From the NCBI GenBank assembly GCA_943736015.1, contig OX031070.1:39982173-40046172 (forward strand): a stretch of DNA of 64,000 bases. The letters are read 5' to 3'. Positions 38,013 to 48,900 of the stretch are shown here, piece after piece. The position numbers and the translations under genes are program-made. Under the pieces are notes generated by a model. That model did not search any database, was not told the origin of the DNA, and worked only from the letters and a program-made list of their open reading frames with translations. The DNA comes from Tridacna crocea. Lineage: Eukaryota > Mollusca > Bivalvia > Cardiida > Cardiidae. The number at the start of each line of letters is the position of its first letter. The first letter of the stretch is position 1.

Positions 38013-38635
38013 AGTTCCATTTTCCTGATGGAATGTGCTGATCTCAACCAGCTCTGTGGGCCATTGCAACGCTTTTACTTTGTAGCTTTTCGTTTATAAT
38101 GATTAAATAAATGTTTATTTACACACATTCAAGAATATTCTTCAATTTCCCGTTTACCTCTCACTGCCCTAATAGGGCATAGGAATTAAAATTTAGTTCA
38201 TGAAAGCTTTAACCCATTACCAAATGACAATATTTTAGACTGGTCCAAATTGAAAGCATTTGCAGACAACAAAATAAATGTGGCTGAAAATTTGAAATTT
38301 GTTCTGTGAAGTGTAGAAAACATTGTGGGAAAAGGAGAAAATGCTGGTTACTAGCATTTTCTCCTTTCCCTCATTGTTTTCTAAAGGGTTCTTTCTCAGG
38401 GTCGTCAAAGTAGGGATTGTGTGGTAATGGGTTAAAGTTCCATTTTCCTGATGGAATGTGCTGATCTCAGTCAGCTCTGTAGGCCATTGCAACCTTTTTA
38501 ATTTGTAACTTTTTGTTTATAATGATTAAATAAATGTTTATTTACACACATTCAAGAATACTCTTCAATTTCCTGTTTCCCTCTCACTGCCCTAATAGGG
38601 CATAGGAATTAAAATTTAATTCATGGAAGCTTTAA
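38013..38635. repeat. Tandem duplication: flank 1, TH-A copy, flank 2
   Basis: 38013-38208 and 38436-38631 are about 90% alike (AGTTCCATTTTCCTGATGGA ... CTAATAGGGCATAGGAATTA), each following a TH-A copy. Confidence 0.85.
38209..38435 (-). mobile_element. TH-A MITE in tandem duplication, unit 2
   Basis: TTAA both ends; fuller hairpin than unit 1, so the stem loss in unit 1 came after duplication. Confidence 0.85.
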
Positions 38636-38693
38636 TTGTGTACAAGCAATGTGTGGTGCCAGCAGTTTAGCTTAGGGTAAGGTTTCATACCTC

Positions 38694-38880
38694 AACCCTT
38701 CGTCATACCACACAACTCTCCAAAGTGAAAGCTTGTCCGGTGACAAGTGAGCCCGAAATGATGTGAGTTGTCATAAAAAGGGAAGAGGACATTGCGAGAA
38801 AAAGAGAAAAATGATTGTTGCCAACATTTACTATTTGTTTTCAAAGGCTACCCAAGGATTGCGTAACACAAAAATTAACT
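38694..38880 (-). mobile_element. TH-A remnant, strongly decayed
   Basis: TCAACCCTTCGTCATACC start and GGAAGAGGACATTGCGAGAA core side only. Confidence 0.4.
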
Positions 38881-39539
38881 GGCAAATGGTCAAGTTTGCT
38901 TTGCATCAGCCTTCTGGCATCTGTACAGGTCTCTGATCATTTTTCAGACAAATGTACTAGATTTCCTGGTGTGACTACAAGATTGTAGAACAAATTTTGA
39001 GAATTGCATGGTCAAAGCCTGAACATAACCATTAGTCCTTTGAATTTCTTTAAGAAGCTAGATCTTTTTCTGTAGATCTACTAGATCTATTTATCACATT
39101 CCAGAAAGGAGGTCCATGAAATCACAAATTATTGTTGAAAAAGGAAAACATGCTGGTAGGCACAGCGTTCACTTCTAATTCAAGACAGATCGCTTCACAG
39201 TAGTCATATTGTCGTCTGCAACTTTCAAAATGGATTCGGCTAAGAATTCTTTTTTTTTTTCACGCAACTGCAGCAGATCCAGTATTTTTCGGAGAAAAAA
39301 AAAATCCTTTTGTTTTGAAGGGAACAAATCTTCCTTGTCGAATCTAGATCTATTTGTTAAAAAATGTAGAATAGATCTATCTCCGTTCAAACGCAGGACT
39401 TGGCTGGTACGTGATCATGCACCGAAAACTCCGCAACGAACAATCTTCACCCGCCACAACTCGGCTTATTCCGTACCTCCATCTAACTTCAATACCGGGA
39501 TCATCCGAGATATACCGAATGCTACCTATTTGCGAGCAA
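38881..39539. other. Clathrin upstream region, no clear feature
   Basis: A scrap of TH long arm near 39207 (TTGTCGTCTGCAACTTTC). 39410-39550 is repeat-free with open frames on the + strand that look like no known protein. Confidence 0.4.
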
Positions 39540-39938
39540 ATGACGTTTGACCTGACACGGAAGTGAACTCTTTTGACCTAATTTGACGTCACGGCGGATG
39601 TTTAAACATCAACAAAGTAGTTCTATTATTTCTGAAGTATATTTCATCATTACGATCATAAAGATTGTGTTTCTAATTTTCAAACTGTTATGTCTTATAT
39701 AGATTCATTGTCTTATTCGAATAATTATCCTTTTTTTCTAAATCTATAGATATATATTTAGCTTGCACTACTTTTAGTATTTATTCACACGGTGGCCGCC
39801 ATCTTGACAAATCGGAGGTTGTATGCGAAGAACTGACTCACCGGCAAGCCGGTTGTATTTTTCGAAAACATATTAAATTAAGAATTAAGGCATTTTTTTA
39901 GGATAGGAACAAGAGTGAGCGAGTTGCAGAACAGCGTT
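39540..39938 (+). promoter_or_regulatory. CLTC: Clathrin promoter and 5' leader
   Basis: Repeat-free and higher in GC than its surroundings. It holds an ETS-like site (ACGGAAGT, about 39557), a perfect CRE (TGACGTCA, 39584-39591) and a YY1 site (GCCGCCATCTTG, 39795-39806). YY1 sites of this kind usually lie at or just after the start site of housekeeping genes, so transcription probably starts near 39.78 kb (inference). A short upstream frame, 39823-39876, encodes 17 residues and would be in the leader. Confidence 0.6.
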
Positions 39939-39974
39939 ATGTCGCTCCCGATTCGGTTTCAGGAGCATTTACAG
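39939..39974 (+). CDS. CLTC: Clathrin heavy chain exon 1
   Basis: Encodes [12 protein letters not shown], ending phase 0 at GTAATG. Human begins [14 protein letters not shown], so the start is unambiguous. The preceding GCGTTATG has a weak Kozak context; an 18-codon upstream frame starts at 39823. Confidence 0.95.
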
Positions 39975-42900
39975 GTAATGTACCGCGTGGACTCTGCTGT
40001 AATCATTCCAACACGCCCCTTATTCATAATTTGTTAGCAAAATTAGGATTTTGAAAGGATTCAAAAGGCTCCACCACTTCTTTTAAGGGCATGCATTAAC
40101 ATTGCAGAGTTGACTTTGTCAGTTTGTTAAGGTGATAGGTAATTAGCATCACTTGTGTATTGTGAAACGCAAATTTAATAAAGGGGGCGGACATGTAGAT
40201 AGTTTATGTTGATGATTTGGCAAGCTGTCATGGACTGTAACGGATATGTGTCAAACAAAATTTAGTTTTCAAATCTACTTTCTTGCAGCAGTTAAAATCT
40301 TTTTTGCTTGTAAAACACTACGAGATGTCATTTGAATATGAGCAAAAAGGAAGATAATTACCTTTACAAAACTACCCCACCCACATTTGCAGAAAGTGTG
40401 TGCCCAAGACTAGTACATTCGTTACTTCCCATACATTTGTTACTTGGTATATTTATAGAATTTTCTCATGTGCCCGAAATCCTTTCCATTCGAGGATCTG
40501 TATATTTTGCCCAATGATGAATTCTGTATTCACCTAAAAAGAACAGAAATGCATAAAAAGATATAGTGTGGTTTTAAAGACTTCCCTCATGTTAAAACTT
40601 CTCCTTTTTAACCCATTAACACACAATCCCTACTTTTGACGCCCCTGAGAAATATGCCTTTTGAAAACACTGTGGGAAAAGGAGAAAATGCTGGTAACCA
40701 GCATTTTCTCCTTTTCCCACAGTGTTTTCTACCCTTCCCAGAACAAATTTCTATTTTTCAGTCACCTTTATTTTGTCGTCTGCAAATGCTTTCAATTTGG
40801 ACCAGTCCAAAATTTTCTCGTGTGGTAATGAGTTAATGTAGAAATGCATCATTTTATGATGAAATGGATTATTTGCTGAGATGGAAACATGACATAACCA
40901 TTTAACTCTTTACCACACAAGAAAATTTTAGACTGGTCCAAATCGAAAACATTTTCAGACGACAAAATAAAATACAGTTAACCCAAAAATAGAAATTTGT
41001 TCTGGGAAGGGTAGGAAACACCAGCATTTTCTCCTTTTCCCACAGTGTTTTCAAAAGGCTTCTTTCTCAGGGATGTCAAAAGTAGGGATTGTGTGGTAAT
41101 GGGTTAAGGTGCTTTCATCCTCATTATTTTACACACGGGTTAAGATTTCCAGTTTTGATCCACCATGCTGCAAATCAATCTGTTGAGTGCACATCTGATC
41201 GAAGTTTCATTTTATTATTCCTTGCATTAAGTATCTTTGATCTGATCAAGGTTGCTTACTTTTCTTAACTTTGGAAAACCAGTATAAATAAACGTGTGCC
41301 AAGATTGCATCTACTTTCTCAGTTGGATTAAGTGGAAGATACTTGACGAACCTATGACGTTAATCTTTACCTGCGGAATGATGTCAGTTTAGCCTTGTAG
41401 TCTGACGGGTCCGACAAATCACTGAAATACCACCGAAACACCGAAATACCCCGTATTTTTTTTTTTTTTTACAATATGATCAAATAACTAATATAAGTGC
41501 GAAAAAAAAGTCTCCTTTTTTGTTTTCAACACAAACTTATGATTATATTGATGGTATAATATAGATATAATTACAGTTCACCCTTATAGCCCTTCATCTC
41601 TGTTGACATTATTTGGGTCAAATTCCATGAGAAAAGACAAATCTGTTGAACTTCAATAGTAGTAAAAATATAGTAATAAAACATTAGGGGTGTTTTGGTG
41701 GTATTTCGGTGATTAGCCGGACCGTAGTCTGACTAATTACAGGGAATGAATATAATTGTGGGCCCTATGCTCGAGTGATTCGGATCGAAACATACACTGT
41801 TAAAAACAAAGTTGAAGTTTTTGTTACATTATTTTTACCAGATGTTTTAGCGTTTGAGATCTATAAATATGTCCAATGTCTTATTTCTCTAAAGTTTTAG
41901 CAAATCATCTACCAAGCAGTAACTCGCATGCGCAAAAATAGGGTGTTAGAATAACAAATGTATGGGTCCATAGGCTAAAGAGTAGTAAGTTTCAAATATC
42001 TAGAGGTGGTAAATGTTTGAGATGATAGTATAGCTTAATATAGCATTGACATTGTTAGTCATGTGGCTAAAAATACTAAGTATAAAAGAGAATACTGGAC
42101 TGGAATATGGCAAGATGTTAATGTTTTGAAGTTTGTAAGAGTGTCTGAGTTGCTTTATTAGAGTTTCTGGTAAATAAGTATTTAAGTGCTGTTCACTTCT
42201 TGGCTAGCATTAGCCATATGAATATCTGTAATATTTTGCGCCAAGATGGCCTCATACTTAGAAAAGAGTCAAAGCTCTTTTTTAAGTCCTGACCAAACAC
42301 CAAAGTGCAGACTCCAAAAGCCATTGCTGATGATGAAGGGCAAAATAACAGGACTTGTCAGTCAGAAATAATGGTAATGGTGATAGTAGATACTAAGTCA
42401 TGATGATAATTCTGATGATTTTTCTCTCATACTGCTTTTTCGTTCTCGTTATGACTAACAGATTTTCCATATGTATGTTATCACTCGTAATTAAATATCA
42501 CCACAAATGCATCATAAGTTGTTTAAACATTAAGACTATGGCTTTTCACATGATTTGTAAATTTATATATAACTACTTTTTTCCCATCCTCAGCTCCAAA
42601 ATGTTGGAATCAACGCAGCAAATATTGGGTTCAGTACTCTTACCATGGAATCGGATAAATATATCTGTGTTCGTGAGAAGATTGGGGAAACAGCCCAGGT
42701 GGTTATTATCGACATGAATGATAGTTCAAACCCAATCCGACGACCCATCTCTGCCGATTCTGCAATTATGAACCCAGCAAGTAAAGTGATTGCTTTGAAA
42801 GGTATGTTTGGAAAAATATGAATTGTATCGAAATCCTGTTTAAATATTAATCGTATACCAGATTACAAAATTTTAGCCCTGTCCAAATTGAAAGTATTTG

Positions 42901-45900
42901 CAGACCACAATTCCAATGTGGCTCAAATGGTGCAATTGTTTATTGATAGGGTAGGAAACGTTGTGGGAAAAGGAGAAAATGCTGGTTTTCAACATTTTCT
43001 CCTTTTCCCACAATATTTCCTACCCTATCAAAGAATAATTGCACCGTTTATAGAAGCCACAATGAAATTGTATTCTGCAAATGCCCTCAATTTGGACAAG
43101 CCTAAAATACCGTCGTATAATGGTAACGACTTAAGCCTAATAAATACTAGGAAAGAAAAGAACATGTAGCATGTAGAGTTGTGGGAGCTATGGGTTTCTT
43201 ATTCTCATTGTTGTGTTTTACCCTGATGCAAAAATCCCTTCTATGATTTGGCTTTGTTTTTGTTCATTGTATTTTGCAAAGAAATATATGTCTGATGTGA
43301 CTTTTATATCCAGTGTTTATAAATAGCAGGAAGAGTGTTTCTCATAAAATTAAGTGAACCAGGAGAGGTGAACCTTATTGCCCATTGATGGCTGAAGGGG
43401 CTTATCAACCATTTTGGCCAAAATTGACTGTTTCGCATATTCATAAAATTATGGTTGTGTTTGAAAGATATTTACCCAACATGGTTGCACAGTTGGTGAA
43501 TGAATGATGTCACATGTTAACCATGTACTTGGGATATGCACGCAACATGAAGAAAGCGCCTGAAATACATTATTGCTTTATGTTTGCAAATTGTATCATT
43601 TTGTATCATTTAGATTTGACCCAACCTTCTGATCACTTTGCCAAACAACAGAAATATTAAACTTGTCCCTTTAAAAAAAAAAGAGACTATAAAATAATAT
43701 GCGGTAAAATGATAAGACTTTTTTTTTTTTAAATATTGGAGAAAACTTTTTTTTTTGGCAAAATATTGGAGAAATCATTTTGGAAAAATGGGAAAATGCT
43801 TGTTTTCAGGTAGCATTTTTTCCCTTTTTCCCCAATGTTTTCCTAGGCTTTTGTTCCAAAGGCCTGTTAAAGTGCTAGGGATCTTTTGGTAAAGTGTAAA
43901 TCCTCATGGACTATAGTTCACTGGGCTTTGTCGTAGATATAGCAAGTCACGTTTTAGACTGTTTTTGTGCTATGATTTGTGGCTTTAGCTTTACTTAAAT
44001 TTTTTTTACAACGGGAAAAGGCAAAAGATCTTGATTTGTTCTGTATGTTATTTATTTTCCTGTTGACAGGCTCTTCTCAACCTGGGGATCCCAATGGTCT
44101 GTATTGGTTTACCCCACCCACTGTTATATATTTACACCCAAACTCATGCCCATTTATTAGCCTTGTGGTTTTTGAAGAAACAGAGAGGTGTTGTCATAGC
44201 ACTGTGATAGTCTGTGTCCTTATGCAAGTACAGGGTGTAGGGAAAGTAAGGTAACACTTTTGTACATTGAAATTTTGGCATAAAATATAAGATAGAGATG
44301 GAAAATAACTATACATGTAAATAAAATGTGTATGGTTTTCAAAGTGACGGCCGATTGTGCTCTTTCCTTTCCGAGCATGCAGGATAGAATTGTCAATCAC
44401 TTTAGTGTACATTTCAATATCAATATTCTTGATTTCCCTTTAACTCTTTCCCACACAATCCCTACTTTTAACCCTTTACTCCATAAGGCATTTCAATGGT
44501 ATCTCTAATTGACCCCAAAAAAACAGCAAGGATGAAGCTGTTTCTTATGTGTATATGACACCTTTTGATAGCATAGAAAACATTTTGGCAAAAGCAGAAA
44601 TTGCTCGTCACGAGCAATTTCACCTTTTGCCACAATGTTTTCTAAAGGCTCATTCAAACAATGCGTAGAAATGAGTATCTATGGAGTAAAGGGTTAACAA
44701 CCCTGTGAAAGAACCCTTTTGAAAACATTGTGGGAAAAGGAGAAAATGCCAGTAACCAGCATTTTCTCCTTTTCCCACAATGTTTTCTTCCCTTTCTAAA
44801 ACAAATTTCTATTTTTGAGTCACATTTATTTTGTCTTCTGCAAATGCTCTCAATTTGGGCCAGTCTAAAATTTTGTCGTTTGGTAAAGGGTTAAGTTTTC
44901 TTTAACAACATATATGTGCTATCTGTGTGGGATTGTTGACCTTTGACTTCACATTTGCCCACAGAAAGAGGTTGCACGGGTTGAGGTCTGGATGAAGTCA
45001 TACAGATATGGAAAAAAAAAAAAACTTGTTCATGCTAGATGGTGCTAAGGCACACATATCTAAATCTGTGACAGAATTTTTATATGATACTTTCGGTGAT
45101 AGGATAATATCAAAACGATTTTCCTGAGATCACAGATTACTGAACATTACGACCTGGGTCCATATTCACCAACCATTCTCAAGAACGTTCTTAGTCTTAT
45201 TCTTCAAGATTTTCTGACAGTGAAAGTAACATAACATCTGATTGGCTAAACCAAATGGTTTAGCCAATCGGATATATGTTACTTTCACAATGACGAAATT
45301 CTGAAGAATAAGACTAAGAATGTTCTTGAGAATGGTTGGTGAATACGGACCCGGCTTACAGTTCCAACCTCAAGCTTTGTAACTTCTTTCTTTGCATTAC
45401 TCTGAGGTTGGAAGTTTACGATCCCTACCCAGACAACACAGACATGCTGTTTAAAAATCTTTCTAGTAAACTTAATATCATTGATATTTGAATGTGTTCT
45501 TAAGTGATTGACAGTTTCATCGTGTGTGTCTGAAAAAGAAAGAGCATAAAAGGCCATCAAATGGAAAAGGTCAATAATTACTAAAATGACGCAAATGACA
45601 AAAAGTTCTTTCTGATTTGAAATCTATATTTTTAAGAAAACTGAATGAAATTACCACATAAAAAATTGCATATTTTATATACATATACGATTTTTTCTAC
45701 CTCTTTATGTAATTTTTCAAGCCATATTGTAGATATACAAAAGTGTTACCTTACTTTCCGGACACTCTGTACTTTGATGATTTATGAAGGCAACTGTAGC
45801 TGAGTGTTAGCACCCTCATAAAGTGCTCATGTTTGTTTTTTGAGAAAAAGTTTATGTTGAAGTTTTGGCAGAAATGCAGTTCAAACTAGAATGTATTCGT

Positions 45901-48900
45901 ATAACTTCATTAACTATGATTTTGCACATGAAAGAAATGTGAATTTCAGCTGTTTAACCCATTACCACACAATCCCTACTTTTGATGCCCCTGAGAAAGA
46001 AGCCTTTAGAAAACATTGTGTGAAAAAGAGAAAATGCTGGTAACCAGCTTTTCTCTTATTCCCACAATGTTTTCTACCCTTCACAAAACAAATTTCAAAT
46101 TTTCGGTCACTTTTATTTTGTCATCTGCAACTGCTTTCAATTTGAACCAGTCTAAAATTTTGGTGTGTGGTCAAGAGTAAAATAATCACATAGAGTTTAT
46201 GTGAGCGTCTACTGGGAGTGTCAGTTTCTGAAAAGGGGTTAAAGACTTATTCTGAATGCATTTTACCAAGCAATTGTTACACAGTTATGAAACCAAAAAA
46301 TCAATTTTGTGAAAGAATTAGCTTAATCATTGGATAGAAGGGACATTTGACATGAAGAAATTTTACAAACAGCAAGGAGTTTTGACCCATGTTAACATGT
46401 GCTGACTGCACTAGCTGATATGAAGTTGAACATCTTGTAGATCAATGCATTATAGCCACTTTTGACCCTTTACCAAATAATCCTGGTTTTTACTGTCCTG
46501 AGATAGAAGCTGTTTAAAGACATTGTGAGAAAAGGAGGAAATAGTGGTATAGGAAATAATGGTATTTTCTGCTTTTCCCAGAATGTTTTCTACCCTGCTG
46601 GAAACAAATTTCAATTTTTGAGTTCCATGTAATTAGTCATCTGCAAGTGCTTTCACTTTGTACGAGTCTAAAATTTTGTTGTTTGGTAAAGTTAACCCAC
46701 TACAACACAATCCCTACTTTTGACAACCCTGAGAAAGAAGCCTTTTGAAAACATTGTGGGAAAAGGAGAAAATGCTGGTAACCAGCATTTTCTCCTTTTC
46801 CCACAATGTTTTCTACCCTCCACAAAATAAATTTGAAATTTTCAGTCACTTTTATTTTGTTGTCTGCAAATGCTTTCAATTTGAACAAGCCTAAAATATT
46901 GTCGTTTGGTAATAAGTTAAGCAGAGCATGACTCATAATTATGCACCAACAAGCCCATTTCCGTATAGTCAAATTCAATAATTATGTTTTTTGTCCAAGA
47001 ACTTCCCATCCTTTTCTTTCCAACTTTATTCCACAGTAACTCTTTACCAGACAATCTTTTAGACCTGTCCCTTATGGAAGCAATTGGAAACAAGTTAGAT
47101 CAGTGTATTAGATATGCTCTTACAAAGGGTCGAAAAAGTTGTTGAGATCAAAATGCTGATTTTTTTTTCTTCCCAAAATGTTTTCCATGATAAACCTCCT
47201 ACAGAACACTTGTATGCTTTAGTGGCACTGGCATTTTCTCCTTTCTCCAAAATGTTTCCAACCCTTAACCAAACGACAAAACTCCTTTTCCCACAATGTT
47301 TTCAAAAGGCTTCTTTCTCAGGGTTGTTAAAAGTCTGGATTGTGTGGTAAAGAGTCAAGAGACAGACTTTATTTCTGGAGCCATATTTTATTTGTCTTCT
47401 GCAAATACTGTCTATTTTGATTGATCTAAGATTTTGATGTCTGGTAGAGTTGAATGCCCTTTCCCTCTATGGAATGGTCCTTCTTTGTGGCACAACTATA
47501 AAGGGTGGATTTGTCCAAAACTGACTTGTATAGTATTGAGTGCACCCTTCATCCCATATTATGCAATCCTTGCCCCTGATGCCCACACATTGATTGATGC
47601 ACTATTCAAATTCCTTTCCTTTTTTTATGGGGTAGGGTGGGGGGGGTGGGTTGGGATGTTGGCATATACTGCAAACCTTATACCTCGTAACTGCACCATT
47701 TCCTTTTTCAGTTGTGGATCAGTTGATAAGGTTGAAATTGAATCTCACACTATCATTTGAGACACATAATTTTAAAAAAAATGAAGTCAAAGTTAGGTCT
47801 TGAGATAGGACCGAAGTAATTGCAGTCTCAAGGTGCCTGTCTGGAATATCTCCGCAAAGTAGACTTTGTGGATCAAAGATCAGTCTGCACATTTATTAAA
47901 GTCTGCTCTTGATCTACACTGGCTGCATTGTCGCAGTCATATCACTGTAAAAGGAATGCTAAGAGTTAACTTGTTACCACACGAGAAATTTTAGACTGGT
48001 CCAAATTGAAAGCATTTGCAGACAACAAAATATAGGTGACTAAAAAATAGAAATTTGTTCTTGGAAGGGTAGAGAACACTGGGGGAAAAGGAGAAAATGC
48101 TGGTTACCAGCATTTTCTCCTTTTCCCATAGTGTTTTCAAGAGGCTTCTTTCTCAGGGGCATCAAAAGTAGGGATTGTGTGGTAATGGGTTAACATGTAT
48201 AACGTAATCTCAGACTGCTTTGGAAATGGAAAAGAGCAAATTTTGTAATGTATTAACCCATTGCAACACAATCCCTACTTTTGATGCCTCTGAGAAAGAA
48301 GCCTTTAGAAAATATCATGGAAAAAGGAGAAAATGCTGGTTACCAGCATTTTCTCCTTTTCGCACAATGTTTTCTATTCTTCACAAAAAGATTTCAAATT
48401 TTCAGTCCCTTTTATTTTGTCATCTTCAAAATGCTTTCGATTTGGACAAACCTAAAATTTTGTTGTTTTATAATCAGTTGAAGAGTCAAGTTTGTACTTC
48501 TACTTACCTCTAGGAAAATAATATTGCATTTTCATGAATCTATTGACCAGAATATGAAATATTTGTAAGCAAGTGTACATCTAAGGAACTCTTCTATATT
48601 TCTGTTACTGATCTAGTTTTCCTACAAAGCTTCTGACTTGGTGTGTAGTTGCTGGCACCAAAGTTTTTTTATTTTATTCATCAAACATTGGCATTAACCC
48701 ATTACCACATAATCCCTACTTTTAATGTCCCTGAGAAAGAAGCCTTTTGAAAACAGTGTGGGAAAAGGAGAAAATGCTGGTGACCAGCATTTTCTCCTTT
48801 TCCCACAGTAATTTCTACCCTTCCCAAAACAGATTTCAATTTTTCAGTCACCTTTATTTTGTCGTCTGCAAATGCTTTCGATTTGGACCAGTCTAAAATT

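Larger units (their letters stand above)
44231..45769. mobile_element. Mariner-type transposon relic with rearranged transposase
   Basis: TA at both ends (44229, 45770); TIRs CAGGGTGTAGGGAAAGTAAG and CAGAGTGTCCGGAAAGTAAG with further inverted similarity inside. Two transposase pieces: on the minus strand at about 44925-45000, [12 protein letters not shown] followed by ANVKSKVNN; on the plus strand at about 45030-45127, [14 protein letters not shown] followed by [14 protein letters not shown]. In mariner transposases the D-G-A-x-A-H block precedes PDLNP on the same strand, so part is inverted here. TH-A plus TH-C and a foldback MITE are inserted inside. Not functional. Confidence 0.82.

Noticed and set aside
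39209-39550. 113-codon frame upstream of clathrin
   Set aside because: Lys/Ser-rich composition from A-rich sequence, overlaps a TH scrap and promoter region, no splice or homology support.
47633-47656. G-run as a possible G-quadruplex
   Set aside because: Only one cluster, no conserved context; cannot be told from chance.
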